Source: Lantana camara
Lineage: Eukaryota; Streptophyta; Magnoliopsida; Lamiales; Verbenaceae
Direction: 5' to 3'
DNA: 64,000 bases
Assembly (NCBI GenBank): GCA_037501455.1
Contig: CM074856.1
Location: 90,284,001-90,348,000 of the forward strand
Made by a program: the position numbers and the translations under genes. The notes under the pieces are model-generated. The model searched no databases, was not told the origin of the DNA, and saw only the letters and a program-made list of their open reading frames with translations. Positions 35,825 through 45,931 of the stretch are shown piece by piece. The first letter of the stretch is position 1; each line of letters starts with the position of its first letter.

Positions 35825-36889
35825 TGTAGCACCCTGGACGATGGGTTACCACATCCCCCGTACCTAAGCCCAATCCACATACGAGATAGGAACTCGTACA
35901 TGAACCAAGCAGAGGCTAATGGGAGACCGACAGACACTCACCTAAGCTAGGCGGAACGTAGACCCTGTCAATTAAAAACAGACCAAAAAACCAAAAGCCT
36001 ATGTGGAAGCTAAAGAATCAATCAATTATTAAAACACAAACAACAGGTGACGGGTTCAACTAGCATAGATACCTAATCCCGAATATTAACATAAATCATA
36101 CATGCAAACGGGTTCAATCTGGTCCCTAGAAGCATGTCCCAAATTCAAAACATATAACTTAACAAAGTTTACATGGCAAATTAACATACTTATACAAAAT
36201 TTGAATAAAATGAAATGCAACAGATTCGAACAAGACAAAGACTTGACAGACTCCAAGGACTCGACACGCCGCCTAGCTCAAACTCCACGCAACACCTGCA
36301 TACTAAACAAAAGGGGAGAGGGGTCAGTCACATGGACTAAGTGAGGGGCTACCTACACACGCTATGTATGTATAGAGCAGAGCACATTCACATACATTAT
36401 TTGTGAACTCAGGGATAGTTTTTGGACGCTAAAACATTTGCCCATGATACGTACGTATAGGGATTTCTAATTAAAATGAAAAAAGAGACAAGATTCAAAC
36501 GTAACAAACATTCAAAACTAAACTTATTATTTCAAATCATTCCATGCATTAAATTATACTTTCAAAAGATTCACATTTGTATCTTGATTAAAAATCTATC
36601 CCCGTTTCACAAACTTAACAAAGCATGCATACAAACTCGGTGGGTACGAGTACCTAGTCCCATCCTGGGCTTCTCCGACTACTCATAGAAGCATAAAACA
36701 TTCAAACGTAAAATATATTTACACATTAACCTCCTTCTTCGACGATGGAAGGAAAGCGCGACCCTAACCATCCATTACAGGTGAGGGGAGTGCAAGCTAC
36801 TCCAAACCCTCAGGATCTCCATCACTCACCAAACCTCCTGGTGAGATCAGGTTTAATCCAAACTAACTGTGGAGATGTGTACAGGGCCA
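35825..36889 (-). repeat. Gypsy LTR remnant I, 3' part
   Basis: Starts TGTAGCACCCTGGACG, the 3' end of a C/D-type LTR read on plus. It shares CCACATCCCCCGTACC, CTAAGCTAGGCGGA, GACGGGTTCAACTAGCATAG and the GTGAGGGGCTA region with C. No PBS on its left, so it is a solo or 3' LTR. Truncated at 36889 by M2. Confidence 0.7.
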
Positions 36890-37038
36890 TGTTGGAAAAC
36901 GAGAGCAGAAACGCAGCGAAAATTTAAAGCTTTTCCAAAAGATTGATCATGGACTTGCAATTCTCGTATCGTATCTTAGGGTGTTTAGAAACTTATGTAG
37001 ATTGAAGCTTTCTAGTGATGTCAGTACCGCCTACTGAA
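36890..37038 (-). repeat. Copia LTR 3'-end remnant M2
   Basis: 149 bp beginning TGTTGGAAAACGAGAGCAG, related to M1 and interrupted at 37039 by the LTR end of H. CTGAA (37034-37038) is the candidate H target duplication; no partner found. Confidence 0.6.
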
Positions 37039-37388
37039 TGTTGGAAAACATGAAACAGAAAGCAGCGGAATTTAAAAAAATTTCCCAACAAAAGGATCTT
37101 GGACTCGCAATCGTGTATCCAAATTCGTAGAGTTAAGAAACTTACTTTTCTTTTATTCTTTCTTGAAGCGTTTCAAGCCACCCAAGAACGCTCTTCTCGT
37201 GGCTTGATCCCCTCTCCTTGGTAAAGCTCGAATCTTCAAACTTCTAACTTGAAGCTCTCTAGAGATAGTCCACCAACTTGATCACAATCTAACTAGTAAG
37301 GATGCTAGTTCTCTAGTTAGTGTTTAGGCTTAACCTAGGGTTTCGTTTATCTTGGAGAAAGGATGGTGTTCAACACATGAACCAAAAG
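37039..37388 (-). repeat. LTR end of copia element H
   Basis: The last 350 bp of an A-type LTR in reverse orientation, up to ...ATGAACCAAAAG (reverse of A about 2867-3541, with gaps). It is joined directly to integrase sequence at 37389, so the rest of pol, the PPT and the LTR 5' part were deleted. Confidence 0.75.
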
Positions 37389-37531
37389 AGATAATCCCAT
37401 TATCTTTGAGATGATTAAGGAATTCTTCACTAAGATACTCGCCTCCTCGATCAGATCGAAGTGCTTTGATCTTATGACCAGTTTGGTTCTCAACCTCCTT
37501 TTGAAATTCTAAGAATTTCTCAAAAGCTTCA
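37389..37531 (-). pseudogene. Copia integrase fragment of H, left of K
   Basis: The minus frame encodes an integrase stretch with FLEFQKEVENQTGHKIKALR and SDRGGEYLS, the second catalytic-Asp region of copia integrases. It continues the frame ending at 51590 (...MKYKSE) on the other side of K, with CTTCA duplicated at the break. It ends at 37389 by the deletion into LTR sequence. Confidence 0.85.
37527..37531. repeat. Target-site duplication of K, left copy (CTTCA)
   Basis: CTTCA before LTR1 and again at 51585-51589 after LTR3. It shows one integration event for the whole three-LTR array. Confidence 0.94.
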
Positions 37532-40166
37532 TGTAACGCCCCATTTTTCATTTATATATTATGTTACATTATATTAAATTTTATAACATTATATGTATTA
37601 TGTTTTCATAAACTTATATGAAATTAATGTTAATGTGAAATTGATATGAATTAATTGATAATGTGATTAATTGCTCATTTATGACTTTAATTGTTCTTTA
37701 TCTAAATATGAGGACTTAATTGCATAAATCCTTTGGGGTGACTTGATCATATTCCATGAGACAATACTTGATTGCATACACTCATATATTAGAAGGACTT
37801 ATTTGCAAAGATTGATGACTCATGCATATATTTGCAAGACTTTGGATATATCACTTTATCTCTTCCATTTCATTCCATTTTATTCCAAGAACAAAATCAC
37901 ACACACACCCACACACTAAAAACCGACATTTACACCAAGAAGAAGAAGGAAAGATTTCTTCATAATTCAAGCTAGAGTTGAAGAATTGAGAAGCTAGGAT
38001 CATCAACATCGTCATATCTCCATTTCATCCATTTTCTTGGATTCAAGGTAGAACTTGGGGATTTTGTGAAATTCTTGAATTTGTGATTAAGGAGGGTTTA
38101 GGGATTTGATGATGAATTCATGCATGTTGGGAGCTAGATGCATGCTTAGGAATGAAAAGGAATGGAAATTGCATGAATATATTGAATTTCATGGAAGTTG
38201 GAAGCATGTTCATATATGGGGTTTTCATAGTGAATTCTTGAGACTTTGATGTATATTTCATGGTTAGTTTGATGAATAAATGAAGTATAATGTGTATTGG
38301 ATGTGTTAAATTGATTGTTATGGATTGAAGTTGGCTTTGGTTGTGGTTTTGTGGTGTTTTGGCTCGAAACTACCCTGTTTTCCCCTGTTTTGTTGCCGCT
38401 GCGTAACGGGTCGCGACCGTGACCGAAAATAGGCCAAAATTGGTCGCGCCCCCGACCCCATTTTAGCCAAGTTTCGAGTTTTGAAAAAATTGGAGAAAAT
38501 TCGGCCAAAAATACTTGGTCGCGGCCGCGACCATTTTGTGAAGGTTTTTGGTCGCGCCTGCGACCACCCTCCAGAAATTGCATTTTGTCCAACTTCAAAC
38601 CAACTCCATTTTTACCTCGGTTTGACTTAGAAAACGTGCCATATAGAGTTGGAAAGGTCTATGTGTGTACTTTCATTCCCAACAAGCAAAACTCAATTCC
38701 CACTTCTAGAATTGAAGATATTACAGTTTTCCCACAACATGTGCATTTTCCCAAAATTGTCAATTTTGCCAAACTTCACCAAAACCTTTCATATTGCATT
38801 CTTTTCACTTCTATGGCTCCCGTACGTGACCTATATGAGTTATAAACTTGGTTTAGTGATAATTATTCTAATAATTAACATTGCTTGATTGCTATTGCGT
38901 GACATATTGATTAGGACATTGTCGTGCGTCTTAAGTGGTTCATTTGAGTCGTGTCTCACGAACCCTTATCCTTATTGCACAGATTTCCTTCCCGTTGACG
39001 AGGAGCACGCATCATAATTATATCCTTGTCTTGGTCGTCACAGGTGAGGTTATTCCTATTTGTAAAAGAACCCTACAACCCTATGTGATTTTGGACCAAA
39101 ACAAATAATTTTATCTATAGTTTTTCGAAAATTGAATTGTTACTTCATTGACCTATTGATATTGTACCGAGTAATTGTTATTGATATTGAATTGATTTAT
39201 TGATTGTTTTGGCGAGTAAAGCGTGTTCACTTTGGGCCCGAGGGTAGTGTATTGAGTAATCCGGGGAGGCATCAGGCCGACGGTGATCTCTTGGACTATC
39301 CTCACTTATTGTTGGGGTCACCCCTGAATCCACCAGGAGGTTTGGTGGAGGAAGGAGCCCGCCTGGCGTAGGGACTCATGAACCCTATGCCCAGATTGAT
39401 TGGGTGGTGGGGCCTTGCAATCCCACCATCACCCGGAGGAAGAAGGATGGATTGAATGAAATTGTCTAATTGCGCACCGAACTGATTGCTTGATCACCCA
39501 ATTGATAAAATTGAATTATTGTACACTGTCGGAGAAAGTTTGGAGATTTGCCCTCACTCATCGGGCCACTGATCGATGGTATCGAATTGTATTGAAATAA
39601 TTGAATTGAAAATGGAATTGTTGTAATCTCGGGTGAGCACTATATTATTTTAGAATTAATATCGTTTTATGAAAAATCTTACCTGAGATTACAATTTGCA
39701 TGGTACTTGCGCTTTTAAATTATATCCCCTCACTCAGTCTGTGGTAGACTGACACCTCACCATTTTCAGGTCGTGCAGATCGACTGCTAGGCGGGGTTTG
39801 AGTCCAGTTTACCGCTTTTGGGAGTCTAGCATTGATCTTTCATATTGATGCATGTTTTGATCACTTATGAATTTTGGGAATATGATTTGGTACCTGTATG
39901 TATATGATATAGTGGTATACTTGCAAGTGGAATACTTGATAATGTAAATGTTGTATTGGAACGTGAAGCTACGTAATGTATAGTTCTATGCTTCCGCTTT
40001 TACTTTGAATTGTTGTATTATTTGAGGGTATCCCGCCTAGCTAGTGTCGTGTTTTTTAATTGTCACCGGTTCGCCATGAGTCCGGTTCATATATGGACTA
40101 CCCATTTCATGTGTGAGCTAGACTTATGGTGCGGGGGTGTGGCACCTCAGCGTTCCGGGTGCTACA
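37532..40166 (+). repeat. LTR1 of K
   Basis: 2635 bp, TGTAACGCCCC to ...CGGGTGCTACA. Landmarks: four GGTCGCG..CGCGACC palindromes (38409-38565), donor-like CACAG/GTGAGG (GT at 39044-39045), a GC-rich block (39226-39450). LTR2 and LTR3 start TGGTAACG, so LTR1 probably lost one G. Confidence 0.93.
38409..38565. repeat. Four GC-rich 16-bp palindromes in LTR1
   Basis: GGTCGCGACCGTGACC, GGTCGCGCCCCCGACC, GGTCGCGGCCGCGACC and GGTCGCGCCTGCGACC, in AT-rich surroundings. LTR2 (44154-44310) has better-preserved versions; LTR3 (49839-49983) has lost part of the fourth. They give a repeated GRGRDQ pattern in an antisense 150-codon frame, which I regard as incidental. Confidence 0.8.
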
Positions 40167-40173
40167 TCTTAGG

Positions 40174-40186
40174 TGGTATCAGAGCC
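40174..40186 (+). other. Primer-binding site of K body 1
   Basis: TGGTATCAGAGCC, seven bases after LTR1, complementary to initiator tRNA-Met. Confidence 0.93.
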
Positions 40187-41772
40187 CGGTTGCAAAACCG
40201 AGGTTCTAGTGTCGTGTCGTGTCAAGTCTAGGTCGTACGGCATAGGAATTAATTGTTAATTTGAGGGTTCTGCATCTTGTTTGAAATTATTTGATTACTT
40301 GGATCTTTCAAAATTCTTGAGTTATTGAATAATTTGAGCATTGTGTTGAATTATGTTGTTAATTGCCAATTAATTGATCTTGAATTATTTGAAATTATTT
40401 GCCCAACGTGTTTTATTTTAAACATTGATGAATTACCTGTTGCATTTTATATTAAGTTCTTGACATCAATTATGTGACAATCTTGTGACATGAGCATGTC
40501 TTACTCACATGCATTTATTTTCAAAGGAAGTTGTGATTATAGGCTATAAAGATCATGTCAACCCACGGCCAATTTTTAAGACAACTTCAACCTATCGCAA
40601 GATCCCTTCTCTAGCTTTAAAGTTGCGAAGAAGGCACCGGAGGTTAAGAGACATTCGGGAAATTGGTAGTTCTATGGCAAGACTATAGGTTGGGAATTTA
40701 ACTTTGGTATGAAGGATAAATCATACGGGAAGAAGTGGTGCGTAGGAGAAAACGGTATGAATGTGTGATGTTTATAACTTACAAGGTAAACACACGCTTC
40801 TATACTGTGAGCAAAGTTGATCAGCCGGATTTAGGAGTTTCGGTTAACTCAAGGAAAAGAGTGAAGACCTTGAAAGTATTAAGGATCTAATGTCCGAATT
40901 AGAATAAAGAAGAAGAAATGATGAATTTAGAAACTTCGGAATTTGGAAAAGAAAGTGGGTGGATGGGAGGAAGTTAAAAGCACTAATGGTTTCCAGGTCA
41001 TGGAAAATTCAGATGTTAAAGGTTTTATATTCAGACGGGTTGGAGTTCTTTTTCTAGGTTCAAGCCGAATTGTTGTGTTGAGAGCGCGAAGTGGGAGATA
41101 TGGACCAACAAACGGAAACGGTAAAGAAAAACAAAGATTTACTTGGAGAAATTAGCTGCTCAAGTGTAATTCTCATAAGGAATAAACCGAGGACTTCAAC
41201 TGAAGTGATGACTAGGTGAAGATTTAAGACAACATCGAAAGAAGGCAAGGTATCAATTTCATGGAGTTGGAAGCATTTGAGTTCAAGAATCACAATTTCG
41301 GATTTTAAAGTCATGCAAGTCGATACAAGGAAACTTTGATAAAGAAGATATGTAGAGTAAAGGTTTGAGCGACACATAAGAATCAATACTTCAGAAGGAA
41401 TAATGAGGGGAAGGAATAAAGTTCAAGAAATTTCAACTCTCAAGCGAGGGGAATGTACAAGTTGATGTCCGAGAATTCTAAAAATTTAGAAGACTGTGGG
41501 TAACAAGAAATGGCTAACAAATGCAAGGCAAGCTTGTAATTCAACAAACATGGAACGAGTGCCAAGTTAAAGGATGTAACTACGGTGACAGGTTCAATGC
41601 ATCCATAAGCACATGCATCATACGCTACTTTAAATTGTTTAAATTTCTTTAATTATATGTGCTTTCCTAATTGAACTTAATCGTTTCAATGTATTGAATT
41701 TTAGTATTTACTAGTATGTTACGTACATTGGCATATTAATTCAAGATGCATATTCAGTGACTTGATTTCAGG
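40187..41772 (+). other. Non-coding leader of K body 1
   Basis: About 1.6 kb without a recognisable protein. It begins with the conserved block TAGGTCGTACGGCATAGGAAT (40229-40249). It ends TTGATTTCAG/G at 41771/41772, an acceptor-like site one base before the gag ATG. Frames of up to 108 codons recur in body 2 only because the copies are young. Confidence 0.7.
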
Positions 41773-42834
41773 ATGCCCCGAGGTCGTCCTCGTCATGAGC
41801 ACTCTCCAGGTCATAGGAGACATCGTCGTGACCGATCTCCTAGGGCTCCTCCACACCCGTCCCCTCCGGCTCAACCTCAAGATTTTCTTGATTCTATGGT
41901 TCGACTTGTAGATCAGAGAATAAGAAATTATAATCCTCCAGTACCATCGGTGGCACCACAACCAACACAGATTTTTGCCATACTTAGAGAGTTCCAAAAT
42001 CAGCAGCCTCCAAAGTTTTACAAACGAAATGATATTCAGGCAGAGCAGTGGCTTAAGGAGGTTGAGAGGATTTGGGAGTTGATTCCGTGTGAATCAGAAG
42101 AGAAAGCCCGGTACACTATCTCACTAATACAGGGCGAAGCTTATTCTTGGTGGGAAAGTACCAAGATTATCTTAGATGCCACAGGAGGGGTTGTGACATG
42201 GCAGGTGTTTGTAAGGGAATTCAAGAACAAGTTCATTACTCCAGCTTCTCGCACTCGGAGACTTAAGGAATTCACTGAACTCAAGCAAGGAGAAAGATCA
42301 GTTGCCGAGTATATTGCTGAGTTTGAGAGATTGTCTCAGTATGCACCCAACATTGCAAGTGATGACTTCCACAAAGCCATGCAATTTGTGCAAGGATTGA
42401 GGCCGGACATACAAGCAGCAATTGAAGCTGTCAATACTAGTACTTGGAGGAAGGCCACCTCAAAAGCTCTTAAGGTTGAGGACTCGGTGAATGCAAGGAG
42501 GCCTATTGCTTACCCCGTACAGGCTGCAAGTTCAGAATTAGAAAAGGACCTTAACAATGGAAAGGGGTCTATCCAATATCATGCTCCCTTACATCAAGAG
42601 GGGTCTCATAAGAAGAAGAAGAATCGAGCCATTGGAACAGGTTTGAGAGTTTCACGTACCTCGTCCTCAATATTACTTTCGGGGAAGCCTCTATGCACCT
42701 ATTGTGGACGCGATACACATAATTACGACAATTGCAGATGGCACTTGGGCTTATGCTTGTGGTGTGGGAGTGATGAGCATCAAGTGGATATGTGCCCGAA
42801 GCGACGAAAAATACCTACTGGAAATAAACGGTGA
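41773..42834 (+). CDS. gag: Gag protein of K (intact, gag-only element)
   Basis: 353 codons, the only intact retroelement protein in the window. It would assemble cytoplasmic virus-like particles and bind element RNA. The basic N-terminus (MPRGRPRHEH...) is followed by a proline-rich linker, a Retrotrans_gag-type domain from about residue 70 to 235 (REFQNQQPPKFY, EAYSWWES, REFKNKFITP, RLKEFTELKQG, QFVQGLRPDIQ), a basic stretch (KKKK near 283) and two C-terminal zinc knuckles, CTYCGRDTHNYDNC and CLWCGSDEHQVDMC, both CX2CX4HX4C. The Gag of J has nearly the same core, so co-assembly is plausible. No pol frame follows. The ATG is chosen because the homologous start in J encodes a similar MPPRRHHDRSPG. 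Confidence 0.9.
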   Translation: MPRGRPRHEHSPGHRRHRRDRSPRAPPHPSPPAQPQDFLDSMVRLVDQRIRNYNPPVPSVAPQPTQIFAILREFQNQQPPKFYKRNDIQAEQWLKEVERIWELIPCESEEKARYTISLIQGEAYSWWESTKIILDATGGVVTWQVFVREFKNKFITPASRTRRLKEFTELKQGERSVAEYIAEFERLSQYAPNIASDDFHKAMQFVQGLRPDIQAAIEAVNTSTWRKATSKALKVEDSVNARRPIAYPVQAASSELEKDLNNGKGSIQYHAPLHQEGSHKKKKNRAIGTGLRVSRTSSSILLSGKPLCTYCGRDTHNYDNCRWHLGLCLWCGSDEHQVDMCPKRRKIPTGNKR

Positions 42835-43021
42835 ACGGTACACCTAACCATGCATATCACGTGCATCATAGATCTTAATGTTGTTGTATTTAATTTCTTG
42901 TTAGTTGGAAATTGGTTGTTTATGAGTGATGTTTATGCGATTAATATGATTCTACTTGCCTATGTGACATTTATATGAGTGTTTTACAATTTGTTCCCTT
43001 GAATTGCTTTCGTGTGTGTTT
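42835..43021 (+). other. K body 1: spacer between gag and the hairpin array
   Basis: AT-rich, non-coding. The 12-mer GGTGAACGGTAC (42830-42841) spanning the gag stop is conserved in D and, with one change, in C. Confidence 0.6.
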
Positions 43022-43208
43022 GAGAGACGGGGTTCTCTCATTTCTTGTTGAGAGACGGGGTTCTCTCATTTCTTGTTGAAAGACAGGGTTCTTTCATTTC
43101 GTGTTTGAGAGACGGGGTTCTCTCATTTCTTGTTGAGAGATGGGATTCTCTCATTTCTTGTTGAAAGACCGGGTTCTTTCATTTCGTGTTTAAGAGACGG
43201 GGTTCTCT
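43022..43208 (+). repeat. Short-hairpin array of K body 1 (7 units)
   Basis: Seven units of about 26-29 bp: a 6-bp stem GAGAGA...TCTCTC around CGGGGT, then ATTTCTTGTT or ATTTCGTGTTT. Units 3 and 6 read GAAAGA...TCTTTC, a double change that keeps pairing; unit 5 has loop TGGGAT. Units 1-2-3 and 4-5-6 form a roughly 85-bp higher-order repeat. The array lies between gag and the PPT and would be in the 3' UTR of genomic RNA. Confidence 0.92.
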
Positions 43209-43241
43209 TTTGGCTTGTGCATCATTTTAAAACTCGACAGT

Positions 43242-43276
43242 GGACCTGGGGACCAGGTCCTTTTACGGGGGGAGAA
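43242..43276 (+). other. PPT-proximal hairpin and PPT of K body 1
   Basis: GGACCTGGGGACCAGGTCC (43242-43260) is a stem-loop, followed by TTTTACGGGGGGAGAA. Body 2 has TTTTAAGGGGGG, so body 1 carries an A-to-C change in the PPT. Confidence 0.85.
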
Positions 43277-45911
43277 TGGTAACGCCCCATTTTTCATTTA
43301 TACATTATGTTACATTATATTAAATTTTATAACATTATATGTATTATGTTTTCATAAACTTATATGAAATTAATGTTAATGTGAAATTGATATGAATTAA
43401 TTGATAATGTGATTAATTGCTCATTTATGACTTTAATTGTTCTTTATCTAAATATGAGGACTTAATTGCATAAATCCTTTGGAGTGACTTGATCATATTC
43501 CATGAGACAATACTTGATTGCATACACTCATATATTAGAAGGACTTATTTTTAAAGATTGATGACTCATGCATATATTTGCAAGACTTTGGATATATCAC
43601 TTTATCTCTTCCATTTCATTCCATTTTATTCCAAGAGCAAAATCAAACACGTACCCACACACTAAAAACCGACATTTACACTAAGAAGAAGAAGGAAAGA
43701 TTTCTTCATAATTCAAGCTAGAGTTGAAGAATTGAGAAGCTAGGATCATCAACATCATCATATCTCCATTTCATCCATTTTCTTGGATTCAAGGTAGAAC
43801 TTGGGGATTTTGTGAAATTCTTGAATTTGTGACTAAGGAGGGTTTAGGGATTTGATGATGAATTCATGCATGTTGGAGCTAAATGCATGCTTAGGAATGA
43901 AAAGGAATGGAAATTGCATGAATATATTGAATTTCATGGAAGTTGGAAGCATGTTCATATATGGGGTTTTCATAGTGAATTCTTGAGACTTTGATGTATA
44001 TTTCATGGTTAGTTTGATGAATAAATGAAGTATAATGTGTATTGGATGTGTTAAATTGATTGTTATGGATTGAACTTGGCTTTGGTTGTGGTTTTGTGGT
44101 GTTTTGGCTCGAAACTGCCCTGTTTTCCCCTGTTTTGCTGCTGCTGCGTAACGGGTCGCGACCGCGACCGAAAATAGGCCAAAATTGGTCGCGCCCGCGA
44201 CCCCATTTTAGCCAAGTTTCTAGTTTTGAAAAAATTGGAGAAAATTCGGCCAAAAATACTTGGTCGCGGCCGCGACCATTTTCTGAAGGTTTTTGGTCGC
44301 GCCCGCGACCACCCTCCAGAAACTGCATTTTGTCCAACTTCAAACCAACTCCATTTTTACCTCGGTTTGACTTAGAAAACGTGCCATATAGCGTTGGAAA
44401 GTTCTATGTGTCTACTTTCATTCCCAACAAGCAAAACTCAATTCCCCCTTCTAGAATTTAAGATATTACAGTTTTCCCACAACATGTGCATTTTCCCAAA
44501 ATTGTCAATTTTGCCAAACTTCACCAAAACCTTTCATATTGCATTCTTTTCACTTCTTTGGCTCCCGTACATGACCTATATGAGTTATAAACTTGGTTTA
44601 GTGATAATTATTCTCATAATTAACATTTCTTGATTGTTATTGCGTGACATATTGATTAGGACATTGTCGTGCGTCTTAAGTGGTTCATTTGAGTCGTGTC
44701 TCATGAACCCTTATCCTTATTGCACAGATTTCCTTCCCGTTGACGAGGAGCACGCATCATAATTATATCCTTGTCTTGGTCGTCACAGGTGAGGTTATTC
44801 CTATTTGTAAAAGAACCCTACAACCCTATGTGATTTTGGACCAAAACAAATAATTATATCTATAGTTTTCCGAAAATTGAATTGTTACTTCATTGACCGA
44901 TTGATATTGTACCGAGTAATTGTTATTGATATTGAATTGATTTATTGATTGTTTTGGCGAGTAAACCGTGTTCACTTTGGGCCTGAGGGTAGTGTATTGA
45001 GTAATCCGGGGAGGCATCGGGCTGACGGCGATCTCTTGCACTATCCTCACTTATTGTTGGGGTCACCCCTGAATCCACCAGGAGGTTTGGTGGAGGAAGG
45101 AGCCCGCCGGGCGTAGGGACTCATGAACCCTATGCCCAGATTGATTGGGTGGTGGGGCCTTGCAATCCCACCATCACCCGGAGAAAGAAGGATGGATTGA
45201 TTGAAATTGTCTAATTGCGCACCGAACTGATTGCTTGATCACCCAATTGATAAAATTGAATTATTGTACACTGTAGGAGAAAGGTTGGAGATTTGCCCTC
45301 ACTCCCCGGGCCACTGATCGATGGTATCGAATTGTATTGAAATAATTGAATTGAAAATGGAATTGTTGTAATCTCGGGGGACCACTATATTATTTTAGAA
45401 TTAATATCGTTTTATGAAAAATCTTACCTGAGATTACAATTTGCATGGTACTTGCGCTTTTAAATTATAACCCCTCACTCAGTCTGTGGTAAACTGACAC
45501 CTCACCATTTTCAGGTCGTGCAGATCGAGTGCTAGGCGGGGTTTGAGTCCAGTTTACCGCTTTTGGGAGTCTAGCATTGATCTTTCATATTGATGCATGT
45601 TTTGATCACTTATGAATTTTGGGAATATGATTTGGTACCTGTATGTATATGATATAGTGGTATACTTGCAAGTGGAATACTTGATAATGTAAATGTTATA
45701 TTGGAACGTGAAACTACGTAATGTATAGTTCTATGCTTCCGCTTTTACTTTGAATTGTTGTATTATTTGAGGGTATCCCGCCTAGCTAGTGTCGTGTTTT
45801 TTAATTGTCACCCGTTCGCTATGAGTCCGGTTCATATATGGACTACCCATTTCATGTGTGAGCTAGACTTATGGTGCGGGGGTGTGGCACCTCAGCGTTC
45901 CGGGTGCTACA
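43277..45911 (+). repeat. LTR2 of K (shared by both bodies)
   Basis: 2635 bp, TGGTAACGCCCC to ...GGGTGCTACA. It serves as 3' LTR of body 1 and 5' LTR of body 2. It shares several 5'-half variants with LTR3 and some 3'-end variants with LTR1, as expected of a crossover product. Donor-like GT at 44789-44790. Confidence 0.92.
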
Positions 45912-45918
45912 TCTTAGG

Positions 45919-45931
45919 TGGTATTAGAGCC
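45919..45931 (+). other. Primer-binding site of K body 2, one mismatch
   Basis: TGGTATTAGAGCC: a C-to-T change relative to body 1, consistent with methylcytosine deamination. Confidence 0.88.

Noticed and set aside
41773..42834. Host CCHC zinc-knuckle protein gene
   Set aside because: It is flanked by PBS, PPT and LTRs and has a Retrotrans_gag-type core repeated in body 2 and in J, so it is retroelement gag.
43022..43208. CRISPR-like short regular repeats
   Set aside because: The units abut with near-identical spacers, are palindromic, and lie in the 3' UTR of a plant retrotransposon; there are no unique spacers and no cas genes.
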